DNA of 64,000 bases from Acidicapsa acidisoli (GTDB lineage: Bacteria; Acidobacteriota; Terriglobia; Terriglobales; Acidobacteriaceae). Positions 34,843-43,649 of this stretch are shown here, one piece after another (the first letter of the stretch is position 1; every line of letters starts with the position of its first letter). The DNA lies in NCBI RefSeq assembly GCF_025685625.1, contig NZ_JAGSYI010000001.1, positions 1,984,001 to 2,048,000 of the forward strand, read 5' to 3'. The notes beneath the pieces are model-generated. The model worked only from the letters and a program-made list of their open reading frames with translations, was not told where the DNA came from and made no database searches. The translations under genes and the position numbers were made by a program.

Positions 34843-34933
34843 GGATCGTCACTAGGTGCATCCCAAGCACACGCAAATATTCGCACCGCATAGCGAGTTC
34901 GGAAAGGTGAGCAAAGGCTAGCTCACAGTGATC
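34843..34933 (-). promoter_or_regulatory. Shared regulatory element, copy 3 (before the histidine kinase gene)
   Basis: On the minus strand it begins GATCACTGTGAGCTAGC and ends TAGTGACGATCC, with one base fewer than copies 1 and 2 just before GATGCAC. Here the inverted repeat is perfect: GTGAGC-N8-GCTCAC. AATATTTGCGTG is conserved; the middle (CGAACTCGCTATGCGG) has diverged most. It lies ~122 bp before the kinase ATG and ~190 bp after the TPR regulator gene. Confidence 0.7.
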
Positions 34934-35123
34934 ATCTGGTCGTCTCAAGTGGCTCTTCGTAGTTTGTGCGGTTGTTCATGAAGTCTCACATCGGGATCGA
35001 TGACGACTCGCACATCTGGAAGCAGGTTGTCGTGATCATTGATTCGCCGCTGCCGCACTGGGCGTCAGCAAAACATGGGCGGCTATTCGGGAGACCAGGC
35101 ATTGCTGCTAAGCTAGCCGTTCG

Positions 35124-36998
35124 TTATGTCGGTTCAGGAACAACCTTAGCTCTCTGTTGCTCTCGGCTCGCAGTGGTCCCGAACGTTGACGAAGATGCGC
35201 GCATAACCTCGGCGAGCAAAAGGCCAAACCGCCGGTCCTCCCGGATCATATCGAGTCGAGGGTCATGTGCCAGCCAAATAAGCTCTGCTTCGCGCTCCTC
35301 GCAGGCGATAGACAATAGCGATATCGCTTTCTCCGAGTTCTCCAAAGCGAGCGAAAGGAGGGCCTGCCGGAATTTGCTGATCGGTGAGTTCGCAGAGAAA
35401 AGATTATAGTCACTGGCGATACGATCTGCGGCTGCAGTTTGACCGCACATCGCCAGGACCTCTGCAATTGCACTCATCAAGGCAGGATGGGCGCCCGCTT
35501 TGCACACAACGCTCCGGGCCAGCTGTTTTGCCTCATCGCGACGATCTAGCGAAATCAGCATTATGGCTAGGTAAATTTCGCTCTCGATTGGCAACGTTCC
35601 ATAAGACATCTGTTTCGAAATGTGGTTCACTCCTTTGTCGTTGTCTCGACTAAGGTGAAACAATTTCGCGTTGACCACTTTCTGGCGATACGAAAACGGA
35701 TCGATCTGATGGGCTTCTTGAAGGTAATTCCAAGCCTCGTCAAATCGCCCCAGCGCGGCAAGAAAGAGGGCATACTGACGATAAGTTCCGGCACTCTCTC
35801 CAAGTCCTAGCGCCTGTTGGAAAAGCTTCTCTGCATCATGCCACTTCCATGACAACGCCAGGGCGCATGCTGTGCAGGCAGGAACCAATATCATTTGAGG
35901 GTCGAGTTTGGCTGCACGCTGCGATGCTTGTTTGGCGCGAGACACAGCTAAGGCAGAATTGGGCATTCCGCGCAAAGCCATCTCGCAATAGCATAGAGCT
36001 ATGCCGCAGACAGGCCTAGCATAGTCGGGCTCAATCTCACTCACTTCCTGGAATTTCGACAGCGCCAGCTGCGTGTCCGCCAACGTCCCCTCATCGAGCA
36101 ATGCTTCCGCTGCAAGGACCAGTGGATAGACAGCAAGCATAGAAGTTCCTGCTGACGCCTTTTGTTTCCGGATCAACGACTGTTCGGGCCGGATACGGCT
36201 GATCAACGCCGATACGATTCTTTCGGAGATTTTGAAGACACTTTGCGGATCTGGTCCCGCTTCGAACCGCTCTGACCAGATCTGAAATCCGTCTGCCTTG
36301 ACGACCCGGGACGTAATACGTAGCTGATTGGTATCCTCATGTACCGTGCCTTCAAAGATGACCTGGACGTTCAGTTTTCGGGCCAGAGAAGGAAGGTCCA
36401 GTTCTTGAGTCATCAGTGGTGCCACCGAACTCGCGGCGGTCACTTGGAGCCCGTCCGTGCGCACTAATTCGTGGATCAACTCATCGGTGATGATTCGGGC
36501 GTAGGCGCCAGACAAGTCGCTGCGGGATGCATCTACAAAAGGCAAAACCGCTATCCGGACTCCCGGACCCTCAACGAAAAGCTCGTCCCAACCATCGTCT
36601 CTCCCAGCACCGTCGCGGCCCTTGCTGCGTCGGAGCCTAAAGACGGGTACATAGCCGCCACGCCGATAATAGATAAAGATCGAATCGTCTTTACCAACGG
36701 ATTCGTAGTACTCCTTTAGTTTGCGCCGCAGCCTCCGAGCCTCGCTGCGAACGATGGAGTCTTCACTGGGATTGTAAGAAGGTTTGCGTTCGTATACTGT
36801 GGTGCCAATCAGATACTCCTTCAACATCTCCGCGTCGCCTGCTAGCGTCGCTTCGACTGTGAAGCGAAGAAATCGTCCAAGTCGGTCCGATTGCACGAAC
36901 ATCGAACTCTCCAGAATTCGAGCGAGTTCATCACGAATCGCCTCTTCGGAAATCGCGTCTTCGTTCTTGAGTTCACCCACGACTAAATAGTTTCCCAT
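35124..36998 (-). CDS. Winged-helix/TolB-like/TPR transcriptional regulator
   Basis: The 624-residue protein shows the same architecture as the protein at 15170. Residues ~15-135 form a winged-helix-like domain (YNPSEDSIVRSEARRLRRKL, then RRGGYVPVFRLRR). A TolB-like domain follows (VRIAVLPFVDASRSDLSGAY, VIFEGTVHEDTNQLRITSRV), then TPR repeats (KFQEVSEIEPDYARPVCGIA, AEKLFQQALGLGESAGTYRQ). No membrane segment is clear. It lies directly upstream of element copy 3 and the kinase gene. By analogy with the first TPR regulator, which sits beside its own box array, it is my candidate for binding the 92-bp element. A CGCAAA-GTCG-TTTGCG palindrome (37011-37026) precedes its ribosome binding site. Confidence 0.75.
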   Translation of the reverse strand: MGNYLVVGELKNEDAISEEAIRDELARILESSMFVQSDRLGRFLRFTVEATLAGDAEMLKEYLIGTTVYERKPSYNPSEDSIVRSEARRLRRKLKEYYESVGKDDSIFIYYRRGGYVPVFRLRRSKGRDGAGRDDGWDELFVEGPGVRIAVLPFVDASRSDLSGAYARIITDELIHELVRTDGLQVTAASSVAPLMTQELDLPSLARKLNVQVIFEGTVHEDTNQLRITSRVVKADGFQIWSERFEAGPDPQSVFKISERIVSALISRIRPEQSLIRKQKASAGTSMLAVYPLVLAAEALLDEGTLADTQLALSKFQEVSEIEPDYARPVCGIALCYCEMALRGMPNSALAVSRAKQASQRAAKLDPQMILVPACTACALALSWKWHDAEKLFQQALGLGESAGTYRQYALFLAALGRFDEAWNYLQEAHQIDPFSYRQKVVNAKLFHLSRDNDKGVNHISKQMSYGTLPIESEIYLAIMLISLDRRDEAKQLARSVVCKAGAHPALMSAIAEVLAMCGQTAAADRIASDYNLFSANSPISKFRQALLSLALENSEKAISLLSIACEEREAELIWLAHDPRLDMIREDRRFGLLLAEVMRASSSTFGTTASREQQRAKVVPEPT

Positions 36999-37010
36999 GA
37001 CAACTCCATT

Positions 37011-37026
37011 CGCAAAGTCGTTTGCG
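37011..37026 (-). promoter_or_regulatory. 16-bp inverted repeat in the leader of the TPR regulator
   Basis: CGCAAA-GTCG-TTTGCG, 6-bp arms, 12 bp upstream of the start codon at 36998. It could be an operator or an mRNA hairpin close to the ribosome binding site. Confidence 0.4.
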
Positions 37027-37120
37027 CCATGAATGTACCGTAGTGACTTCTGGTTGCCGCCGTCAGCGATGCTCCGTTCGAACGGCGTCCGGGCAAATAG
37101 CGAGTAGCATCAGGCAGCCC

Positions 37121-37423
37121 TCATATCTTCCCGACTTTATATTCCTGCTCCGACCCGTTCATATCCGCTCTCGCTCTTGTGATCCATTCACGGATATAGG
37201 CTGGGCAATTTCTGAGTTCGACTCCGTTTACTTCGCCCACTGCCAGGAGTTTTATGGCTTCCCGATCCACGATGAGGACGTCTTTGAGATCGATGGTCAC
37301 TGCACCCTTTTCCTGTTCAAGCAAGGTCCGCAGCGTTTCCACACACTCCTCCGTAATTCCTCCACTGATGTACAACGTCGCGCAGTCCTCTCCAATAACT
37401 CGGCGGTCGAATCTGCAGTTCAT
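37121..37423 (-). CDS. Small STAS-like protein
   Basis: The 100-residue protein follows the STAS/anti-sigma-antagonist pattern: ATLYISGGITEECVETLRTL, KGAVTIDLKDVLIVDREAIK, LLAVGEVNGVELRNCPAYI, then a terminal helix. The usual phospho-accepting Ser/Thr after the DxS motif is not seen (VDREAIK), so it may bind a ligand or partner constitutively. Such single-domain proteins are frequent in Acidobacteriota next to signalling genes. It sits between the large sigma-54 activator (37611) and the TPR regulator (36998), same direction. Weak but plausible assignment. Confidence 0.6.
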   Translation of the reverse strand: MNCRFDRRVIGEDCATLYISGGITEECVETLRTLLEQEKGAVTIDLKDVLIVDREAIKLLAVGEVNGVELRNCPAYIREWITRARADMNGSEQEYKVGKI

Positions 37424-37551
37424 TGTTGGTTTACCCTCCTATCGGTCTGGGTCACCCACCGCCTTGATTGCAAGTCCTCTGCCAATGCGTAAAGTGATGA
37501 AAACAAATGAGCAGCACGATCACATGCTGGTCAAACGAAATGGATTTTTCG

Positions 37552-37593
37552 GGAATCTGGTGAATCTGGTGAGGGTGAATCTGGTGAATGTGG
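37552..37593 (-). repeat. Short tandem repeat (about 9 bp, four imperfect units)
   Basis: On plus the unit is GTGAATCTG, seen as GGGAATCTG-GTGAATCTG-GTGAGG-GTGAATCTG-GTGAATGTG. It lies just behind the stop of the sigma-54 activator gene and before the STAS gene. It may be simple slippage or a protein-binding array. Confidence 0.6.
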
Positions 37594-37610
37594 CCGTTCA
37601 GGTGGTTGTT

Positions 37611-40600
37611 TCAGCGGAACTTGAACCTCGTTTTGTTGATCTTTAGGGCGTTGATCCTGTGGTCGAGGGTCGATGGTGGAATTCCAAGTTTGGCCGCCGC
37701 GCCTGACAGTCCGGAAACCCGCCCTCTAGACTCGGCCAGCGCCGCCTCGATGATCGCCCGCTCGCTGCTGTCTTCAGCTTCAACTTTGGGAGGTGCCGAA
37801 GTTTGGATCCGAGATGTTGCCCCAAAAGATCCTTTGGAGAGCCACGACTCATCGACGGAAAAGACTTCTCCGGAGTTCAGAATTACAGACCTCTCAATTA
37901 CGTTCTGCAGTTCGCGGATGTTGCCCGGCCAGTCATAGAAGTGCAAGAGATCAAGAGTCCTTTTGTCGATGGAACGGATATTCTTGCCTGCGCGCGAAGC
38001 ATATCGCTGCACAAAATACTCGACCAACATCAAAATATCGTCCTTCCGCTCGCGAAGGGGAGGTACTTCGATGGGAAATACGTTCAGCCGGTATAAGAGG
38101 TCTTGGCGGAAGGATCCATTGGATACGGCTGCTTCGAGATTTCGGTTTGTGGCGGTGACGATCCGAACGTCAACGTGGATGCGCTGATTTCCACCGAGGC
38201 GCTCAAATTCCCGTTCCTGTAGCACTCTCAGCAACGCTACTTGAGTGTCGGGCGAAAGTTCTCCCACTTCGTCCAGGAAAATTGTTCCCCTGTCTGCAAG
38301 TTCGAAACGGCCAATCCGCCGTTGTGTCGCTCCCGTGAACGCCCCTTTCTCGTGGCCGAATAGTTCCGACGCGATCAGGTCGCGCGGGATGGCTGCGCAG
38401 TTCACACTCACGAAGGCATGCGAAGAGCGTCGGGAACGCCTATGAATAGCGCGAGCAACAAGTTCCTTTCCTGTCCCGGTTTCGCCGGTGATCAGAACGC
38501 TGGAGTCGCTCGGAGCGACCTTGGATATGCGGGAAAGAACCGTTTGTAGGGGTGACGATGTACCTACGATCTCTTCGAACATCGAAACCTTGGCGATTTC
38601 TTCCCGCAATGCGACGTTCTCGTCTTGCAGCTTCGCTTCGGCCCTCTTCCTATCGTCAATGTCCGTTAGCAAGTTATACCAACGGATAATGCGGCCTTCA
38701 GCGTCCAACAGCGGTAGGCCACGTATGTGGAACCAGCGATAAGCACCATCGGCGCCGCGCAGACGTTCGTCAATATCAAACGTATTACCGGTTTCGACCG
38801 AGTGCTTCCAGGCGGCAACCGCCCTAGGGAGGTCATCTGGATGGACCGCATCGCTGGTAGCCCAACCTTTCAGTTGTTCGAGAGGTCTGCCAAAATATTC
38901 CACGGTTTGGTTGTTGACGTATTCAACCTGTCCGTCCGGGGTCATGATGGCTACCAGGCCCGCAATGCCGTCAACGATTAGCCGAATACTCCTTTCGCTT
39001 TCACGCAGCACCTCTTCCGCATGCTTGCGATCTTGAATGTCGGCAGCCGCACCGTACCATTTCACGACCTTTCCTCGCTTGTCCCGCAGCGGCACGCCAC
39101 GGCTCAAAAACCACCTATACTCTCCGTCGGTCCGACGCACGCGCACTTCATCCTCGAACGGCTCGCCACTGGCAAAGCTTGCGCTCATTCGTCGTACACT
39201 TCGATTCAAATCCTCAGGATGAATAGCATCTTTCCCGACTTCTCCTACTGTTCCCAACTGCGACAGGCCGGTGTACTCAAGCCAGCGTCGATTCATAAAT
39301 TGAACGGTCCCGTCAGGTCCAGCGATCCACGCCATCGCCGGAATGGTCTCTATGGCTTCGCGAAGTTTTCTTTCCTCTCCCCGCACCTGTTGCACTCGGA
39401 GTCTATATAGCCCCCAAATGAATGCCAGAAACGCAACCGCGCACAATGAACGGAACCAATTCGTCTGGTAGTAGGCTGGCAGTACAACAAAATCCAGCGA
39501 TGCGCCGGTCTGATTCCATACGCCACTGCCGTTGCATGCGGTCACTCGAAATCGGTAGTGTCTGGGTTTAAGGTCGGTATAGAAGACCTGGCGCCGCGTC
39601 CCGGCATCCTGCCATTCCCGGTCCCGGCCCTCCAGCATGTAGCGGAAGCGAACCTTCTGAGGGACGGAAAAACTGGGGGCGGTGTAATCAATTTCGAGGT
39701 CGCGACTCAGGGCAGGGATTTTGACAAAGGATGTTGCGTCGAACGGTTTGCGGTCCGCCACAACACCTTCCACATAGACCGGCGGCGGAAGCGCATTCTC
39801 GTAGAGGCGGTCTGGATCAAGCACTTGTACTGAGACGCCGGTTAGGAACCACAATCGCCCATCCGGCGCCTTAGAGGACGCCGGTTGGTAAGAATCCCCG
39901 GTCCCAGCTTGTGCTCCGTCCAGAGCGTCCAGAATCATGACGGACACCGCAACGTGGGGACTCTCGATCCACTTCGCCCATTCGGATGCTGCGATCCTGA
40001 CCAGGCCGCATCGCGTATAGATCCAAAGAGCGCCGTGGTTATCCCTGATCGCGCTGAAGGTGTCAGGGCAGGGCAAGCCGTTGTCGCTGCTGAAGAGGGT
40101 CAGCTGCCCATGGTTGAGCCTGTAGACACCCTGCGAACTTGGGACGAGGAGAGAGTTGTCAGAGTCCACGAAGAATGCGTGAATACCGGCCGGTCCCTGG
40201 GCAGAACTCAGCAACGTGGTCTGCAAACGCCCATCGCGGAAGTAAGAAATGGTACTTTTACCTTTTTGAGTGCCGAGCCAAACGCCGCCGTTCGGGTCTG
40301 CCGCCAGATGTTTCAGCCAGCCGAGTTCGTAATTGGGCGAGGCTTGCTGTTCAATTTTGTCCCCAACAATGCTGAATAACTGGTTCCTTTGGTCCGTAAG
40401 AACCCAGATTGTTCCGCGCGGGTCTTCGGCAATACCTGACACCCCGCCGAAGCTCGCGAAACGCTGCCCGCCGATTTCTCGAAAACGGCCATTCTGAAAT
40501 CGCATGAGGCCCATATCCACTCCAAGCCAAACCGCGCCACTGCGGTCTTCCAGCATGGGCGCAACCGAATGTCCCGACAATTTCCGATCGAGAGTGGCGG

Positions 40601-41792
40601 TTTTGCCGTCTTGTTTTCGCAAAATGTTAAGGGCGTCGCCGGTAGCGATCCATACCGCTCCGTTGCGTAACGCCATAACCGAACGGAAACCGCGTGCCGA
40701 AACTCCCTGCCGTGTCGTGTAGCTGATCAGGGCCGTGTCGCGAAACATATCGAGTCCCCCATCGGTGGCGACCCAGATGTTTCCTTCCCGATCCTCAAAA
40801 AGACTCACCACGCCATTGCCTGACAGCCCCTCAGACACGCCGTAGTGGTCGGCGACACCGCCGCAGATGCGATAGACTCCATCATTGTCTGTGCCAACCC
40901 AGAGAGACCCTCGGCGATCGACCAGCAGGATCTGAGAGTGGACTCTTGCCCCGTCAAACCCCGGGACAGCGTAACTGCTCCACTTACCTCCGGAGTAATA
41001 CCGAACACCAAGTTGCGGTCCCGTTCCATCTAAACTCGCCCATGCCGAGCCTGACGGACCAAGCGCGACATCGGTTACTCCATCGCCTTTTGCAAGTTCA
41101 GCAATTTCACCAAAATACGTTGTAGCAGGAGTGCCGGGCCGCCAGCGAACGAGCACTGAGGACCCGAACCAAATATTGCCCTCGCTATCGTGAGTCAGCC
41201 CCTGGCCGTAGGTGACGGGAATACCGTCTTTTTTTCCGAAACAGCGCAGCGTCTCTTCGGAGATACTGCACAGCGGCGCATCGTGTGCATAAAGCCCATA
41301 GCGAGTCGCCCATATTGTTCCGGAGTCGTCCTCCATGATTGCGCCGATGCCCGTGGGATGCTCCAAGTCGGTGTAGGTTCGCAGTTGACCGTCCTTCCAG
41401 CGAGCCAAACCGCGTGTGGTACCGATCCATAGGCTGCCGTCGCGAGAGCCGAGTATAGCCGAGAAATGCGTGCCGGGCAGATTCTGTCCCTGGGGAGGCT
41501 GCCACGGCATGAAGCGGACTCCATCGAAACGCATCAACCCTTGCGCAGTTGTTATCCAGAGAAACCCGTCGGAGGTTTGAGCAATATTGGTAGGGGGAGA
41601 GATGGCGCCATCCTGGATGCGCCATACAGTGTGACCATACTGGGAGATCCGCCGGTCCGGATCAAGCGCGAGCGCTCGGGGAAGCCCAACCAGCAACAAG
41701 TTCGCCAACACGGTGCCCAACACGAAAACACGTCGTGCCCGCATTCGGGCGACGACCGCGTTGCCCCACATTGTTCGTAGAACCGTCATCAC
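37611..41792 (-). CDS. Membrane-anchored propeller/Y_Y_Y/PAS sensor fused to a sigma-54 (NtrC-type) activator
   Basis: The 1393-residue protein starts with a signal/anchor segment (VLGTVLANLLLVGLPRALA). Two-component-regulator propeller blades follow (TSDGFLWITTAQGLMRFDGV, DREGNIWVATDGGLDMF), then a Y_Y_Y domain (IDYTAPSFSVPQKVRFRYML), a TM helix (RSLCAVAFLAFIWGLYRL) and two PAS domains (~800-1040). The AAA+ domain has Walker A GETGTGKE at ~1103, the sigma-54-contacting GAFTGA at ~1150 and Walker B GTIFLDEV at ~1169. A Fis-type HTH (SGAAAKLGIPPSTLDHRI) ends it. Sensing a periplasmic ligand (polysaccharide fragments for related propellers) would drive sigma-54 promoters without phosphotransfer. 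Usually this sensor is joined to a kinase or LuxR/AraC output, so the fusion is unusual. Confidence 0.9.
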   Translation of the reverse strand: MMTVLRTMWGNAVVARMRARRVFVLGTVLANLLLVGLPRALALDPDRRISQYGHTVWRIQDGAISPPTNIAQTSDGFLWITTAQGLMRFDGVRFMPWQPPQGQNLPGTHFSAILGSRDGSLWIGTTRGLARWKDGQLRTYTDLEHPTGIGAIMEDDSGTIWATRYGLYAHDAPLCSISEETLRCFGKKDGIPVTYGQGLTHDSEGNIWFGSSVLVRWRPGTPATTYFGEIAELAKGDGVTDVALGPSGSAWASLDGTGPQLGVRYYSGGKWSSYAVPGFDGARVHSQILLVDRRGSLWVGTDNDGVYRICGGVADHYGVSEGLSGNGVVSLFEDREGNIWVATDGGLDMFRDTALISYTTRQGVSARGFRSVMALRNGAVWIATGDALNILRKQDGKTATLDRKLSGHSVAPMLEDRSGAVWLGVDMGLMRFQNGRFREIGGQRFASFGGVSGIAEDPRGTIWVLTDQRNQLFSIVGDKIEQQASPNYELGWLKHLAADPNGGVWLGTQKGKSTISYFRDGRLQTTLLSSAQGPAGIHAFFVDSDNSLLVPSSQGVYRLNHGQLTLFSSDNGLPCPDTFSAIRDNHGALWIYTRCGLVRIAASEWAKWIESPHVAVSVMILDALDGAQAGTGDSYQPASSKAPDGRLWFLTGVSVQVLDPDRLYENALPPPVYVEGVVADRKPFDATSFVKIPALSRDLEIDYTAPSFSVPQKVRFRYMLEGRDREWQDAGTRRQVFYTDLKPRHYRFRVTACNGSGVWNQTGASLDFVVLPAYYQTNWFRSLCAVAFLAFIWGLYRLRVQQVRGEERKLREAIETIPAMAWIAGPDGTVQFMNRRWLEYTGLSQLGTVGEVGKDAIHPEDLNRSVRRMSASFASGEPFEDEVRVRRTDGEYRWFLSRGVPLRDKRGKVVKWYGAAADIQDRKHAEEVLRESERSIRLIVDGIAGLVAIMTPDGQVEYVNNQTVEYFGRPLEQLKGWATSDAVHPDDLPRAVAAWKHSVETGNTFDIDERLRGADGAYRWFHIRGLPLLDAEGRIIRWYNLLTDIDDRKRAEAKLQDENVALREEIAKVSMFEEIVGTSSPLQTVLSRISKVAPSDSSVLITGETGTGKELVARAIHRRSRRSSHAFVSVNCAAIPRDLIASELFGHEKGAFTGATQRRIGRFELADRGTIFLDEVGELSPDTQVALLRVLQEREFERLGGNQRIHVDVRIVTATNRNLEAAVSNGSFRQDLLYRLNVFPIEVPPLRERKDDILMLVEYFVQRYASRAGKNIRSIDKRTLDLLHFYDWPGNIRELQNVIERSVILNSGEVFSVDESWLSKGSFGATSRIQTSAPPKVEAEDSSERAIIEAALAESRGRVSGLSGAAAKLGIPPSTLDHRINALKINKTRFKFR

Positions 41793-42195
41793 ACGCCTAC
41801 TTTCAGGCGATTAGACTCGCTTGCCCAACAATCTTGACAGGCGGCGGGCATTGCCCTTTTTGCCGACAGTACCACGGCATTAGAAAGATTCTTTTTCAAT
41901 ATAGAGCGACTCGTCCGAGTCTGGCCCTGTTTATTGTATGGAGATAAAAGACAGGTGGCCATTACATGTTCCTGGTAGCACAAGGTCGGGTAAGAAACGA
42001 AGGTCACTCATGTATTGCATCCAATGAATGATGCGCACGCTGTAGGATGTCACGATCTTGTGTCAGTGCATGCGACCTGGAAGGCAGGAGCGGGCTTACC
42101 GCCGCAGCAACGACCAAGAATAGCTACCCACAGCACACCATTCTTTCCATCGAACGGCGGTGACCTTTCGTGTCGCGTCGCAGGTAGTCATACGA
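41793..42195. other. Intergenic/decayed stretch between the sigma-54 activator and the LytS-type kinase
   Basis: About 400 bp without a supported gene. It should hold the promoter of the activator gene, which I could not place; no convincing -24/-12 motif was seen. The segment up to about 42325 is also not protein-like although open in the kinase frame. Confidence 0.45.
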
Positions 42196-42894
42196 ATGCT
42201 GCCGGCTGACCCGGGTTTCGTATGGCATGGCGGGGACGCTCCGATAGCGGCAGTCGAGGAAACGAAATGTTGCCCACTGTCTCACAATCTGTCGATCGGG
42301 ACACGCACGACTGGTCTCAGATCTTGCCTCCGTCCGCAGCTGCATCCGCACTTTTTATTCAACAGCCTTCATGCCATCGGTGTTCTCATGCAGGAAGACG
42401 TCGATGCTGCGGGCCGTCTGCTGGTCAGCCTCGGCGACCTGCTGCGCATGGCCCTCGAACGCCGGGAAAACGAGATCACCCTGCAGAGCGAGCTCGAGTT
42501 CGTCGGCAAGTATCTGGAGATCGAACAGACACGCTTCCACGATCGCCTGAAGGTGCACATAGACATACCGCCTGATCTTCTCGGTGTCTATGTACCGAGC
42601 CTGGCCCTTCAGCCGCTGGTTGAGAACGCCATCAAGCATGGCTTCAGCGTCGATTCCACCGCAAGCCGGCTGGAGATCGCTGCCAAACTCCACGACGGCA
42701 GAGTTTGGCTCCGCGTCCGCGATGATGGCCCTGGGCCGGCACCGGCGTCGCTCCTGCGATTCGGCGTCGGACTCAGCAATGTCCGGTCACGCTTGAAACA
42801 ACTCTACGGGGACCAGTCCTCGCTGGAACTCACCGGCGGCGACGGTCGAGGCTGCGAGACCATCATCACCCTTCCACTGCGGAGGTCGCATTGA
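42196..42894 (+). CDS. LytS/YehU-type histidine kinase, probably lacking its N-terminal sensor
   Basis: From about position 42328 the frame matches the His_kinase family: LRPQLHPHFLFNSLHAIGVL (phospho-His in HPHFLFN), LGDLLRMALERRENEITLQS, LEIEQTRFHDRL, LQPLVENAIKHG (N box) and GVGLSNVRSRLKQLYG. The 40-55 residues before it have no family likeness, and the membrane sensor usual for this class is absent. The start is uncertain: ATG 42196 or GTG 42160, neither with a good ribosome binding site. The stop overlaps the response regulator start (TTGA), so the pair is translationally coupled. Either a soluble kinase or a 5'-truncated gene. Confidence 0.65.
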   Translation: MLPADPGFVWHGGDAPIAAVEETKCCPLSHNLSIGTRTTGLRSCLRPQLHPHFLFNSLHAIGVLMQEDVDAAGRLLVSLGDLLRMALERRENEITLQSELEFVGKYLEIEQTRFHDRLKVHIDIPPDLLGVYVPSLALQPLVENAIKHGFSVDSTASRLEIAAKLHDGRVWLRVRDDGPGPAPASLLRFGVGLSNVRSRLKQLYGDQSSLELTGGDGRGCETIITLPLRRSH

Positions 42895-43649
42895 AGGCGC
42901 GGGTCCTCATCGTCGATGACGAACCGATCGCCCGGCGCGGTATTCGTCGCTACCTTGCCGAACACGACGGCATTGAAGTTGTAGGCGAGGCGGCGAACGG
43001 AATAAGCGCGGTGGAGCAGATCAATGAACTTCATCCCGACATCGTTTTTCTCGACGTGCAGATGCCCGATCTCGACGGCTTCGGAGTCATCGAGAATGTA
43101 GATCTAGAGAATGGTCCCGCTCCCGTATATGTCTTTGTCACGGCTTACGATGTGCACGCCATTCGTGCATTCGAAGTGCATGCAGTGGACTACCTCTTGA
43201 AACCGTACGATAAGGAGCGTTTTGCCCGGGCACTGATTCAAGCGCGCCAGGTCTTCGAACAGCGTCAGGAAACGAATCGAAACCTTGAACCACTGCTTCA
43301 ATCCCTTCGAAGTCTCCGCCCGTTGGAGCGCTTTGTGGTGAAGGACAAGCAGCGGATTTTCTTTGTTCCCGTTTCTAATGTGCTTTGGATCGAAGCCACG
43401 GGAAACTACGCCTGCATACACACTGCCAGCGACAGTCACCTGTTGCGGGAAACCATGGCGCACCTGGAAGAGAAGCTCGCGCCACACCACTTCATCCGCG
43501 TGCGGAAGTCGGCCATCGTGAACGGTGCCTGCATTAGCGAGATTCGTCCGATGTTCGATGGGGTTTACGACATCGTACTGACAGAAGGAACGGTGGTCAC
43601 GTCGAGCCGCAGATACGCTCACAAGTTACGGGCGCTGCTGGAATCCTAG
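42891..43649 (+). CDS. LytTR-family response regulator
   Basis: The 252-residue regulator has a receiver at 1-125 with all key residues: acidic pair LIVDDEP, phospho-acceptor in DIVFLDVQMPDLDGFG, Thr in VFVTAYD and Lys in DYLLKPYD. The LytTR DNA-binding domain is at ~150-250 (RFVVKDKQRIFFVPVSNVLW, LEEKLAPHHFIRVRKSAIVN, YDIVLTEGTVVTSSRRYAHK). The start is a TTG overlapping the kinase stop by 4 bp. It would bind direct repeats at its target promoters, which I could not identify. Unlike the kinase it is complete. Confidence 0.9.
   Translation: MKARVLIVDDEPIARRGIRRYLAEHDGIEVVGEAANGISAVEQINELHPDIVFLDVQMPDLDGFGVIENVDLENGPAPVYVFVTAYDVHAIRAFEVHAVDYLLKPYDKERFARALIQARQVFEQRQETNRNLEPLLQSLRSLRPLERFVVKDKQRIFFVPVSNVLWIEATGNYACIHTASDSHLLRETMAHLEEKLAPHHFIRVRKSAIVNGACISEIRPMFDGVYDIVLTEGTVVTSSRRYAHKLRALLES

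Noticed and set aside
34721-34948. N-terminal extension of the PAS histidine kinase
   Set aside because: It translates the conserved regulatory element; the ATG at 34720 has a purine-rich ribosome binding site.
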